Source: VGWB01 sp964614245
GTDB lineage: Bacteria > Bacteroidota > Ignavibacteria > UBA10030
Direction of reading: 5' to 3'
Assembly (NCBI GenBank): GCA_964614245.1
Contig: CAZTKU010000014.1
Span: 1 to 27,246, forward strand
Length of the DNA stretch: 27,246 bases
In this document: positions 8,131 through 15,831 of the stretch, in pieces
Layout: each line of letters opens with the position of its first letter
Position numbering within the stretch: position 1 is the stretch's first letter
Made by a program: the position numbers and the translations under genes
Notes under the pieces: model-generated
Told to the model about the DNA's origin: nothing
The model's database searches: none
What the model saw: only the letters and a program-made list of their open reading frames with translations

Positions 8131-10683
8131 TCAGCGCTCAATCCACGAGAGCCGACCGGCGGGAAAATTCGGGCGGATGACAACGTACGGATACGATCGC
8201 ACCGCCGCACTCACCCAGGCACGATCATCGTGCTCGGGGCTCTTCCACTGATCCTTCACGGAGTCGGAGGCTCTCCAGCCCGAGTCTGTCATGATTGTCG
8301 TTGCAGTTTGTCCTGCCTGCAATTCCATGCAAATATTTATCCCTGCGGATCCAAACTGATCGAAATTCGCCGCCTCGACAGCAATCGAGTTATTTCCGTG
8401 TCTCAGGAGCGAGCCAACCTCCCACATCTTCACGCGCTGGTGCTCCACAACAAGCGAGAGCGAGCCCCGCGCGAGCACCTCACCGACCTCCACACCATTG
8501 ACCCACACTCTGGCGTAAGTGTCCCCGATAAGCTGAAGCTTCGCGCTGGATGGAGGCCCGTCAATTGAGAATGTCTTTCTGAAATATGCGCGCCGCACTT
8601 GGCGCGCCGCCGTGTCCCGTTTCCCCGGATTTCCGTCCGGGTGATAGATCCATTGACTCTCAATCGTTGGATCTCGCAGCGTATCGCCACGCAACAGCCC
8701 ATCAATCGTTTCCTCCCAGTATTCCGCTTGTCGGCCATAGCGAAGCATCAACCATTGCAGGTTCGCCTTCCGATTTGTCCTAAGCCACAACGAAGCGAAA
8801 TCCTCCTTCAATTTCTTCAGGTCACCGACCAGCGCACGTGCCGATTCGAGGGCAACCCTCTTCAGCGAGTCCCGATTCGCGATCCTGGAGGTATCCTGCC
8901 ACAGGCGCCTGATCTCTTTGCTTACCGACAGCTTGCCGGCAAACCATTGATTCAGCCGGGCAACAAATTTGAGATAGTGAAGATGATCTCCATTCCTTGT
9001 CGCAGTCGATTCGAGATCGTTCAGCAACTGCTGCACGAGGGACATTGAGGACTCCAGGTTCTCGATGCGCCAGGGTTTCGGAATTGCCGATGCGCGTTCA
9101 GCCAGCATCGGATGGCGCCAGAGCTCATGCCAATCGAGTTGATTGAGCGGACTTCCCAGCAGCGAGTATATCGACCCGCCAATAAGCGCCGCGCGCTGGC
9201 TGCCGAAAAAGTCCGAAAAGAATCTCGAATTAAATGATGCAATGTCGGACTTCCATGGCTGCCACGCACACTCCGCCGTCCAGGCGTAGCCGTACTGATT
9301 GAGCTCTCGCAACGCTTCACCGCCGTAGTCATTCCAGTTCGACGTAAGGATTCCACGAGAACCGTTGGAGTAGCCGTCTCGATTGAAGTTTTGCACGTTC
9401 ACCACGGTGTTCACATAGTTCGGAAACGGGCCGGTGAAGTTCCACACTGCTGGCGACACGACGTACGGAAATCCCGCGTTCCGAAACGTTTCCGTGCTGA
9501 GATAGCGATCGCTCGCACCATAGTGCCAGTCTACGATGATAACATCCTTAGGAATCTTGTCGAGAATCATTGGATAGTGAAGAATCACGTCGCCATACAT
9601 CATCGCCCTCTTCTTGTGCTTCTTCAGAATAGCGAAGACTCTCTTATAATGCTCGGCATGCACGCTTGCAGGATCGCTTGCTGCAACACGATCCTTGTTC
9701 GCACCGAGCCCCACATCCCACGATTCATCTGCCCCGATATTGAAGTACGGGGAGCTGAAGGCGGCGCTCAGCTCCCCGATCATCTTGTCCAGCATGGTGT
9801 ACACTGCCTCATCGGAGACGTTGACAGTGTGAGCACCCGGAAACTCACCGAAGCGAACGTATTCGGGCAGAATCAGGATGTTTTCCCAGTGGCCAAGGGT
9901 TTCGAAAATCGGTATCAGCTCAACATGGTATCGCTTCGCATAGGCATCGAGCTCCTTCATCTGAGCTGCCGTCAGCTCCCCCCGCCCCTGGCCAATGTGC
10001 GGATGACTCTTGAAGACGAAGATGTCCTCGATGTAGGGTGAGTACACGTTGAGTTTGTACCGCGCCAGAAACCGGATGATCTTCTTGAAATTCTCCATCG
10101 TGGAAACTTGCCCCCGGCTCAGATCGTCCGTGATGCCCCGGATTCTCTGCAAAGGCCAATCACGAATGCTCACGCCCGGCACGATGATGCTCTTCTTCTC
10201 ACGCTCCAATAGCTGAACAAGCGTCATTACACCGTAGAACCGCCCGCTCGGTGATTCCGCGATGATCACAACACCCTGTTCACCCACGCCGAGCACGTAG
10301 CCTTCTTCTTTCATCTCGGCACCGAGCTTCACTTTCATTTCCTTCAGCCAACGCTGCGCGAATCTGCTTCGCGGCGGGCCGACGAACACGTAGCTGGAAG
10401 GGTTCTTTCTCACAGACTGTTCTTTCACAATCTTCAAGCGAAGCTCTTTCAATTCCGACAGTTGGACGCTGATCTGCTCGGCCGCGAACTCGTCATCGCT
10501 CGATGCACCTTCACCAAGAATGATCCTTGTCTGCGACGTAATTTTGAACGGCTTTGCCGTGAGGGCGATTTCCTGCGGAGTTGGAATTACAGGGACGGAA
10601 GCGTTCGCAGACCCTCCTTCTTGAGCACGAGAGGAGAGGTTGGAAATTTCAACACAGGCAAGAAGCAAGATGAGCTTTCTCAT
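8131..10683 (-). CDS. Secreted glycoside hydrolase family 20 (beta-N-acetylhexosaminidase-type) with C-terminal beta-sandwich
   Basis: 850 residues from the ATG at 10683, chosen because MRKLILLLACVEISNLSSRAQ is a signal peptide; upstream in-frame codons add an unlikely leader. The GH20b N-terminal domain (about 30-165) begins VIPTPQEI and ends near GRFYGVMTLVQLLE. The TIM barrel follows: RDWPLQRIRGITDDLSRG, then LNVYSPYIEDIF. The catalytic Asp-Glu pair is in NIGADES (315-321, D319/E320), which supports substrate-assisted hydrolysis of terminal N-acetyl-hexosamines. Around 680-850 a galactose-binding-like beta-sandwich is suggested by KLQLIGDTYARVWVNGVEVG and WEVGSLLRHGNNSIAVEAANF, as in carbohydrate-active enzymes. 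Likely periplasmic or surface scavenging of glycans or muropeptides. Exact substrate unknown; GH20 relatives of this length can differ from chitobiases. Confidence 0.85.
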   Translation of the reverse strand: MRKLILLLACVEISNLSSRAQEGGSANASVPVIPTPQEIALTAKPFKITSQTRIILGEGASSDDEFAAEQISVQLSELKELRLKIVKEQSVRKNPSSYVFVGPPRSRFAQRWLKEMKVKLGAEMKEEGYVLGVGEQGVVIIAESPSGRFYGVMTLVQLLEREKKSIIVPGVSIRDWPLQRIRGITDDLSRGQVSTMENFKKIIRFLARYKLNVYSPYIEDIFVFKSHPHIGQGRGELTAAQMKELDAYAKRYHVELIPIFETLGHWENILILPEYVRFGEFPGAHTVNVSDEAVYTMLDKMIGELSAAFSSPYFNIGADESWDVGLGANKDRVAASDPASVHAEHYKRVFAILKKHKKRAMMYGDVILHYPMILDKIPKDVIIVDWHYGASDRYLSTETFRNAGFPYVVSPAVWNFTGPFPNYVNTVVNVQNFNRDGYSNGSRGILTSNWNDYGGEALRELNQYGYAWTAECAWQPWKSDIASFNSRFFSDFFGSQRAALIGGSIYSLLGSPLNQLDWHELWRHPMLAERASAIPKPWRIENLESSMSLVQQLLNDLESTATRNGDHLHYLKFVARLNQWFAGKLSVSKEIRRLWQDTSRIANRDSLKRVALESARALVGDLKKLKEDFASLWLRTNRKANLQWLMLRYGRQAEYWEETIDGLLRGDTLRDPTIESQWIYHPDGNPGKRDTAARQVRRAYFRKTFSIDGPPSSAKLQLIGDTYARVWVNGVEVGEVLARGSLSLVVEHQRVKMWEVGSLLRHGNNSIAVEAANFDQFGSAGINICMELQAGQTATTIMTDSGWRASDSVKDQWKSPEHDDRAWVSAAVRSYPYVVIRPNFPAGRLSWIER

Positions 10684-10883
10684 AACATGGGCCGCTGCAG
10701 TAAAGTGGGAGACTGAAGGAAAGGATCGTTTGACGAGCACGACAACGGATGATTCAAGGTGAGGCCGGCACCTCTCGGGAAAGAACACTCGACGAATTCA
10801 CGAACAGCGACCTCCATCAGCCGCTCAAGGAGCGGCTAATGGAGTACGGACTTGTCCATTGCACCGGAGTCGCTGCGCTCAGC
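10684..10883. other. Intergenic region between H1-like and GH20 genes
   Basis: About 200 bp with no gene I can support. It holds the strong stem-loop at 10812-10844 and should contain the GH20 promoter. No clear -35/-10 pair was found on the minus strand. Confidence 0.4.
10812..10844 (-). terminator. Strong stem-loop downstream of the H1-like gene
   Basis: Arms CTCCAT-c-AGCCGCTC and GAGCGGCT-a-ATGGAG pair over 14 bp with one mismatch and an AAG loop. The hairpin lies 40 bp past the stop codon of the H1-like gene. No U-tract follows on either strand, so it may be a pause or mRNA-stabilising hairpin instead of a classical intrinsic terminator. Confidence 0.45.
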
Positions 10884-11096
10884 CTACGAGCCAGGTCCGG
10901 CGCTGGGGCCCCCTTCCTCCGCAGGCTTCTTCTTGATCTCCTGGACCTCGTTCCGGATCTCCTGCGCCTTACGTTTCAGCGCAGCCATGTGTTTCCTCAC
11001 GCGAGTGCCCGCTGACTTGTTTCCTTTCAAATAGAACTTCTCGAAGTCCTTTTGGAAGGTCTGAATCAAGTCCAGCAGCTCCTGGTATCTATTCAT
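10884..11096 (-). CDS. Histone H1-like (Hc1 family) DNA-binding protein
   Basis: 70 residues: MNRYQELLDLIQTFQKDFEK, then KFYLKGNKSAGTRVRKHM and AALKRKAQEIRNEVQEIKKK. This is the short Hc1/histone H1-like family common in Bacteroidota and chlamydiae, marked by the KGNK(A/S)AGTRVRK segment and a Lys-rich helix. Members bind DNA non-specifically and may compact the nucleoid. The tail (PAEEGGPSAGPGS) is short and not very basic, unlike the long Lys/Ala/Pro tails of chlamydial Hc1. An AAGG sequence precedes the ATG. Probably monocistronic, with a hairpin after the stop. Confidence 0.85.
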   Translation of the reverse strand: MNRYQELLDLIQTFQKDFEKFYLKGNKSAGTRVRKHMAALKRKAQEIRNEVQEIKKKPAEEGGPSAGPGS

Positions 11097-11341
11097 GGAA
11101 GACTACCTTTCTGATATGGCTACGTGTAAGTGTTAGACTCTGTTTCGGCGCGTCGGTCAGGCGCATACGATCGTGACATCTGGCTCGAGCGTTTGTTCTG
11201 TGAACAACCGCCATACTTCTGGTATGCGGCCAGTGCTGTAAACTCGAAAGCGCCTGTCGACAGGGTTAAATGAGAAAAATTACGGTAAAAATATAGCGAT
11301 TTTGAGCTCGGAATCAAGAAAAAAAACTCTGGACAGCTACT
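11097..11341. other. Intergenic region with inverted repeats
   Basis: About 245 bp without a gene. It contains a hairpin around 11207-11229 with arms like CCGC(c)ATAC and GTATGCGG around a TTCTG loop. A palindrome CCTGTCGACAGG lies at about 11252-11263. An AT-rich tract (11278-11325) follows. It includes the promoter region of the H1-like gene; exact boxes are unclear. Confidence 0.35.
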
Positions 11342-12100
11342 TCAGCCGAAGAGCACGCTCCCCCCGTTCACGTTAATCACTGCGCCGACGATATGATTCG
11401 ACAAATCGGAGGCGAGAAACAGGACCGGGCCTGCAACCTCCTCCGGCGTTCCAACCCGCCCTCGAGGGATCAATTTCTTGATGTCTCTGAGTTGCTTCCG
11501 GTTGCGCAGAACATGCGTGGTCATGTCCGTGTGGATCCATCCGGGAGATACACAGTTGACAATAATATTCTCCGAGGCAAGCTCGGCCCCGAGAGCTTTC
11601 GTGAACGCGATCATCCCTCCCTTTGACGCCGCGTAGTGCGAGTAGAACGGTTCACCTCGCTGCCCTGCAGTGCTCGCGATGTTAATGATCTTTCCGCCCT
11701 TCTGCTTCCGCATAACCGGTACGACTTCGTTGCAGAAGAGAAATGATCCCTTGAGATTAATATCCAGCGTCTCGTCCCACTGAGCTTCCGTCATCCTCCC
11801 CATCCTGCCCCGCTTCCACACTCCCGCGTTGTTAATCAGGATATCGATCCTGCCAAAGTGCTCGAGCACTGTCTTAACCGTTCTTCGTACGTCCTGCGAC
11901 TTAGAGACATCTGCCTGAACGATCAGGCACTCGCTGCCACCGCGGGCAACCTTGCGGGCAGTCCTTTGCGCGCTCGCCTTGTCAGCGTTATACGTGAAGG
12001 CGGTCGTCGCACCTGCTTCTGCGACCATCGTTGCGATTGCGGCCCCGATACCCCTCGATCCACCCGTGACGAGCACAACCTTACCGAGCAGCGTAATCAT
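11342..12100 (-). CDS. Short-chain dehydrogenase/reductase, FabG-like
   Basis: 252 residues from the ATG at 12100, preceded by GGGAGA at proper spacing; the longer in-frame start at 12151 adds a non-conserved leader. Classical SDR features are present: TGGSRGIG (12-19) for NAD(P) binding, NNAG at 90-93, and catalytic S143, Y156 and K160 (YAASK). The C-terminal segment PEEVAGPVLFLASDLSNHIVGAVINVNGG is typical of 3-oxoacyl-ACP reductases. Members reduce 3-ketoacyl groups or other carbonyls. With no fatty-acid genes nearby, a FabG role in lipid synthesis is not supported by context. It is divergent from feoA with a 240-bp shared upstream region. Confidence 0.85.
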   Translation of the reverse strand: MITLLGKVVLVTGGSRGIGAAIATMVAEAGATTAFTYNADKASAQRTARKVARGGSECLIVQADVSKSQDVRRTVKTVLEHFGRIDILINNAGVWKRGRMGRMTEAQWDETLDINLKGSFLFCNEVVPVMRKQKGGKIINIASTAGQRGEPFYSHYAASKGGMIAFTKALGAELASENIIVNCVSPGWIHTDMTTHVLRNRKQLRDIKKLIPRGRVGTPEEVAGPVLFLASDLSNHIVGAVINVNGGSVLFG

Positions 12101-12256
12101 AAGTCTCCCTGAAGAGTTATGGTCCCTGGTACGTGGTTGAGTGGACAACATACATCAATCATTGAGCCACTGGGAGAATGACGAGCAAAAAGCAGGCGGG
12201 ATATTAGGAATCGTTATCAAGATGTTTGTTTTTCCTCGATTTTTCCAACTTCGTCA

Positions 12257-12285
12257 TTGACATTTTCTGATAATGCGACTAATTT
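12257..12285 (+). promoter_or_regulatory. Probable feo promoter
   Basis: A consensus -35 TTGACA (12257-12262) is followed after 17 bp by a weak -10 TAATTT (12280-12285), upstream of feoA and its neighbours. The -10 lies inside an inverted repeat (12277-12289), consistent with a repressor-controlled promoter. Assignment is by eye only. Confidence 0.45.
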
Positions 12286-12289
12286 AGTC
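12277..12289. promoter_or_regulatory. Inverted repeat GACTAA-T-TTAGTC, candidate metal-regulator operator
   Basis: Perfect 6-1-6 dyad overlapping the -10 of the probable feo promoter. TTAG/CTAA half-sites are typical of DtxR/IdeR/MntR-type iron- or manganese-dependent repressors, whereas Fur boxes look different (GATAAT-type). Role inferred from position and half-site similarity; no such regulator is encoded in the window. Confidence 0.4.
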
Positions 12290-12340
12290 CGACATTAGAT
12301 TTGGCCCGAACAAAGCATAAACGGGAAAACACTCCTAAGA

Positions 12341-12610
12341 ATGAAAACATCAGGAATACCTCTTCATTTGGCAGCGAAAGGCAGCACGCTGATCATCGTC
12401 GATATCCCCGACGGAAAGAACAGGGCACGGTTGATCCGCCTGGGGATCTTGAAGGGGGAGCGGGTTCGATGCCTCGAGGTGCTGCCGGGCGGGACCGTCG
12501 TCATTGAAAAGAACCGGCAGGAAATCGCTATTGGCGTCTCGCTGGCAAGATTGATCGTGGTTGCCTCCACAAGTCCGGATCACCTTGGACATCATGGAGC
12601 AAAAAAATGA
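12341..12610 (+). CDS. feoA: FeoA, ferrous iron transport accessory protein
   Basis: 89 residues with the small SH3-like FeoA fold: LHLAAKGSTLIIVDIPDG, RARLIRLGILKGERVRCLEV and GGTVVIEKNRQEIAIGVSLA match the family (residues about 7-72). FeoA supports FeoB-mediated Fe2+ uptake at the cytoplasmic face. Its TGA overlaps the feoB ATG (ATGA), so the two are translationally coupled. First gene of a plus-strand iron block whose upstream region has a dyad overlapping the promoter. The ribosome-binding site before this ATG is weak. Confidence 0.92.
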   Translation: MKTSGIPLHLAAKGSTLIIVDIPDGKNRARLIRLGILKGERVRCLEVLPGGTVVIEKNRQEIAIGVSLARLIVVASTSPDHLGHHGAKK

Positions 12611-14508
12611 ACAACGGGCCGGCTCGAGGAACCACCGAGATACCTCCTCACAACCACGTCGAACGACATAAGCACATCGGTGTTGACATTGCACCGGAAG
12701 CGATCGCAACGCTCAAAGTCGCGCTTGTGGGCAATCCAAACGTCGGGAAGTCTCTCTTCTTCAATTATCTCTCCGGAATGTACGTCGATGTGTCAAACTA
12801 CCCCGGCACAACTGTGGAGGTAGTAAAAGGGCACTTCAAGTCATACGAGATCTATGACACACCCGGTGTATACGGGATCTCCTCCTTTAACGACGAGGAG
12901 GTTGTCACTCGAGACATTGTGCTCGAAGCGGATATCGTTCTCAACATTGTCGATGCCGTTCATCTCGAGCGTGACCTCTTCCTGACGCAGCAGCTCATTG
13001 ATATGGGGAAGAAGGTCTCGGTAATGCTGAATTTCATGGACGAAGTCCAAGCGCATGGATTGCAGATCGACACTCAACTGCTTTCCAGCTACCTTGGCGT
13101 TCCAGTACTTCTGACAACTGCGACGACCCGCGCCGGATTCGACCAGGTTGAGCCAGCCATCGAGCATGCCCGCAGAGGCGAACAAGACCCTCCACTTCAT
13201 CACAGACTTCACACGATGCTCAGCAAAACGGGCTCGGAGGCGGAAGCGCTCTTGATTCTGGAGGGAGACGAGGCGATCGCGGGCCGCCACGGCGTTCCAC
13301 CGGGATACGAGCGCGACACGATCTACATCGAACGACGCAACCGCATCAACATCATGATCGACGCTGTGCTGTCGGAGAAAAGCGTCCGAACGCGAGTCGC
13401 GACGCTCTTTGGGCGCTGGGCAGTCAGTACGTGGACCGGCATACCGATGCTCCTCGCTGCGTTGTACCTGATCTACCTCTTTGTGGGAAAACTCGTCGCC
13501 CAGGACATCGTGAACTTCACGGAAACGACACTCGGCCGCGAACTCTGGGAACCGTGGATGCGCGCTATTGCCGCTCAATACATATCGCCCACATCATGGG
13601 TCGGTACCATCCTGGTCGGTGAGTTCGGCGTGCTGACGATGACGGTAACATACCTTCTGTTCCTGCTTTTGCCGCTTGTCATTGCATTCTATCTCTCTCT
13701 TGCGATCATGGAGGATAGCGGTTACTTGCCGCGTCTCGCAACATTCGTCGATCGGAGTTTGAATGCGATCGGACTCAATGGCCGGGCAGTCATTCCATTG
13801 ATCCTTGGATTCGGATGCGTGACCATGGCGACGATCACCACGCGCCTGCTCGGGAACGAGCGAGAGAAGACCATTTCGGCGGCCATTCTACAATTTGCGA
13901 TTCCATGTTCAGCACAGCTTGCCGTTGTTGCGGCGCTTTTGGCGGGCGCCGGGTTCACGTCGATTCTGATTTATTCGATCACGATATTCACCATTTTCGT
14001 TGCCGTCGGAACAATTCTCCACCGGACGCTTCCGGGGACAACCACACCCCTCTTGATTGATCTCCCACCGATGCGGCTCCCCCGGCTCGATAATGTTGCG
14101 CGCAAGACAGCTTATCGCACGTACTTCTTCATGCGCGAGGCGACACCTTGGTTTTTCGCAGGAGCGCTCGGAGTGGGTATCCTTCAGGTAACAGGTTTGC
14201 TCACCGTCTGGCAGAACATTCTGGCTCCATTCACGACGGGTTGGCTGCAACTCCCACGGGAAGCATCAACGGCATTTGTTATGGGAATGGTAAGAAGGGA
14301 TTTCGGCGCTGCCGGCCTCTATCACCTTTCACTGAGCCCGAATCAGATTGTCGTCGCGCTTGTTACCATCACTCTCTTCACTCCCTGCATTGCGTCATTG
14401 ATGGTGATGTTCAAGGAGCGCGGTCTCAAAGAGGCAAGCATTGTGTGGACGGGAACGTGGGTCGTCGCGTTCCTTGTCGGGGGGCTGCTCTCGCAGGTGC
14501 TCATATGA
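12607..14508 (+). CDS. feoB: FeoB ferrous iron transporter (short variant)
   Basis: 633 residues, shorter than the roughly 770 of E. coli FeoB. The N-terminal G domain has G1 GNPNVGKS (42-49), G3 DTPG (84-87) and G4 NFMD (142-145), followed by a reduced helical GDI-like spacer. The membrane part follows, with about eight or more segments. The first Gate motif reads GFGCVTMATITTRLLGNERE where the classical form is GFGCNVPA..TR. The C-terminal Gate repeat contains GMVRRDFGAAGLYHL. A C-x-T-M-A-T first gate followed by PCSAQL matches a FeoB clade I recall from Geobacter-like anaerobes. It imports Fe2+ across the inner membrane. SD is GGAG, 7 nt before ATG. Overlaps feoA upstream and a Cys-rich gene downstream by 4 nt each. 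Confidence 0.95.
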   Translation: MNNGPARGTTEIPPHNHVERHKHIGVDIAPEAIATLKVALVGNPNVGKSLFFNYLSGMYVDVSNYPGTTVEVVKGHFKSYEIYDTPGVYGISSFNDEEVVTRDIVLEADIVLNIVDAVHLERDLFLTQQLIDMGKKVSVMLNFMDEVQAHGLQIDTQLLSSYLGVPVLLTTATTRAGFDQVEPAIEHARRGEQDPPLHHRLHTMLSKTGSEAEALLILEGDEAIAGRHGVPPGYERDTIYIERRNRINIMIDAVLSEKSVRTRVATLFGRWAVSTWTGIPMLLAALYLIYLFVGKLVAQDIVNFTETTLGRELWEPWMRAIAAQYISPTSWVGTILVGEFGVLTMTVTYLLFLLLPLVIAFYLSLAIMEDSGYLPRLATFVDRSLNAIGLNGRAVIPLILGFGCVTMATITTRLLGNEREKTISAAILQFAIPCSAQLAVVAALLAGAGFTSILIYSITIFTIFVAVGTILHRTLPGTTTPLLIDLPPMRLPRLDNVARKTAYRTYFFMREATPWFFAGALGVGILQVTGLLTVWQNILAPFTTGWLQLPREASTAFVMGMVRRDFGAAGLYHLSLSPNQIVVALVTITLFTPCIASLMVMFKERGLKEASIVWTGTWVVAFLVGGLLSQVLI

Positions 14509-14711
14509 TCACCCTTCAAGAAAAGCTCCGCAGCGAGGCGCGATCCTGTCCGAAATGTCACAACATCATCGACAATCCGTTCTTGGAACGATGTCCACGC
14601 TGCTTGACCGCGGTTCCTGTGTTTGATCCCGGCTGCAGCAGGTGCATCCACAATGCAGGCTGTCCGGTCTCAAGTCTGAAGAGCGCCGAATCCCGCTCTG
14701 GCGCTGCATAA
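14505..14711 (+). CDS. Small Cys-rich zinc-ribbon-like protein in the feo operon
   Basis: 68 residues. The ATG at 14505 overlaps the feoB stop (ATGA). It has two CPxC knuckles (CPKC at 15-18 and CPRC near 30) and a third Cys group (C-S-R-C-x4-C) further on, so up to seven cysteines could bind zinc or an Fe-S cluster. It has no similarity to E. coli FeoC beyond being small and Cys-containing. Position and coupling suggest an accessory or iron/oxygen-sensing role for FeoB, filling the FeoC slot. That role is inferred; the coding call is strong because of overlap and Cys pattern. Confidence 0.75.
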   Translation: MITLQEKLRSEARSCPKCHNIIDNPFLERCPRCLTAVPVFDPGCSRCIHNAGCPVSSLKSAESRSGAA

Positions 14712-14750
14712 GCACGAAACCTTCACTAGCCCTTTTTGCAGAAACACTCT

Positions 14751-15074
14751 ATGGAACCGCAACCGGCCGCTCCCATTACAGAAGAAGCAATCTACGCAGC
14801 ACTGAGTGAATGCTACGATCCAGAAATCCCGGTTGATGTCGTCAACCTTGGTCTGGTGTACGGCGTAACGATCGTAGATGATTGGGTGGGCGTGAAGATG
14901 ACGCTGACTTCACCCGGCTGTCCCGCCAGCACGATGATTTCCGAGCAGGTGAAAGAGCGCCTGAAGAAAATTCCAGGCGTTGCCGACGCAGATGTTCGCA
15001 TCGTCTGGCAGCCCGAATGGAGCCCGAGCAGGATGACGGAGGAGGCGCGGAGGCAACTTGGGTTGAACAAGTAG
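14751..15074 (+). CDS. DUF59/MIP18-family Fe-S assembly protein
   Basis: 107 residues from the ATG at 14751; an in-frame TTG at 14736 would add five. The family signature is clear: AALSECYDPEIPVDVVNLGL followed by the conserved Cys in TLTSPGCPAS, then VKERLKKIPGVADADVRIVWQPEW. Relatives include SufT, PaaD and eukaryotic MIP18, which help mature iron-sulfur proteins. It lies 39 bp after the zinc-ribbon gene, in the same direction as feoAB. This makes sense as the step that uses imported iron. A SufT-like role is likely, but the family is broad. Confidence 0.88.
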   Translation: MEPQPAAPITEEAIYAALSECYDPEIPVDVVNLGLVYGVTIVDDWVGVKMTLTSPGCPASTMISEQVKERLKKIPGVADADVRIVWQPEWSPSRMTEEARRQLGLNK

Positions 15075-15198
15075 GGTGAGAAGGTAGACGTGAACCGAGC
15101 AGGCAGGAAGGTGGCTCAGCGCGCAGCATTGCGTGGTCGTCCCGACTTCACGGCATCATCATGAGTGGCAAGACGTCTTTGCAGAAAGGAATTCCTGA

Positions 15199-15567
15199 AT
15201 GAAGCAGGCGGTGGCCGTCGACTCAAGACCAAAGTCGAGCAATCGTAATTTTGTCGCTATTAACTACATCAGGTGCAAGCAAGAGTATCGTGCCCGGTTT
15301 GAGGAATTATTCGGCACACGCGCACGCGCCATTGATCGGATGGCGGGTTTCATCGACATGCACGTCTTGAGACCGCAAACAGACGACGGAGAATACCTCA
15401 TCGTCAGCTTTTGGGAAACCGAAGAGACATTCAAAGCCTGGACACAATCACCAGAGTTTCTTGAAGGGCACAAACGAGGATTCGAAGATATTCGCAGAGC
15501 GAAGGAGCGTGGTGAAGACCCTCCGATGAAATCCGACTTCAAAACGTATGAGGTAGTCGCGCGATGA
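15199..15567 (+). CDS. IsdG/HmoA-type heme-degrading monooxygenase (ABM domain)
   Basis: 122 residues with an antibiotic-biosynthesis-monooxygenase ferredoxin-like fold: FVAINYIRC, MHVLRPQ, GEYLIVSFWETEETFKAWTQ, SPEFLEGHKRGF. N22, W81 and H91 have nearly the same spacing as the Asn-Trp-His catalytic triad of staphylococcal IsdG (N7, W67, H77), which supports heme binding and oxidative ring opening. The C-terminal EDPPMKSDFKTYEV matches HmoA-like relatives. The result would be iron released from heme in the cytosol, fitting the adjacent Fe2+ uptake genes. SD AAGGA is 9 nt upstream. Its stop overlaps the following micropeptide start. Confidence 0.85.
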   Translation: MKQAVAVDSRPKSSNRNFVAINYIRCKQEYRARFEELFGTRARAIDRMAGFIDMHVLRPQTDDGEYLIVSFWETEETFKAWTQSPEFLEGHKRGFEDIRRAKERGEDPPMKSDFKTYEVVAR

Positions 15568-15695
15568 GAAGGGAGAAACGGCTTTCGCTATTTTTCAAGC
15601 GATTTGCAAAACTCGGTTTTCTGTTTTTCCTCATCAAAGGACTGTTGTGGCTCACCGTTACCATCGTCATCGGTGCCTTACTATCCGATAAGTAG
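15564..15695 (+). CDS. 43-residue membrane micropeptide coupled to the heme monooxygenase
   Basis: The ATG at 15564 overlaps the TGA of the heme monooxygenase (ATGA). The peptide starts MRREKRLSLFFKRFAKLG, a basic amphipathic head, followed by one strongly hydrophobic segment (about 18-39) and ends LLSDK. Translational coupling and the charged head plus single membrane pass argue for a real gene. No family recognised. It could tether or regulate the monooxygenase or the transporter. Confidence 0.55.
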   Translation: MRREKRLSLFFKRFAKLGFLFFLIKGLLWLTVTIVIGALLSDK

Positions 15696-15831
15696 CGAAC
15701 AAGAGGTCGATGGTTTACGTTGAGTCATGCAATGTGCCACCAGTACTCCCCACGGCTTTGTTCTCCACTCCCTTCCTGAGCGAGAGTCACATTTTGAGAT
15801 CGCATCCGGAATAAATCTGGCATACGATCAC
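15696..15831. other. Convergent intergenic region
   Basis: 136 bp between the end of the plus-strand iron block and the end of the minus-strand cluster. No clear intrinsic terminator or gene visible. Confidence 0.4.

Noticed and set aside
9391..10041. 216-codon plus-strand open frame antisense to the GH20 gene
   Set aside because: It mirrors the catalytic domain coding sequence, matches no family and has no ribosome-binding site; a shadow frame.
12841..13578. 245-codon minus-strand frame inside feoB
   Set aside because: It lies fully opposite the FeoB G domain and membrane region and resembles nothing; a shadow.
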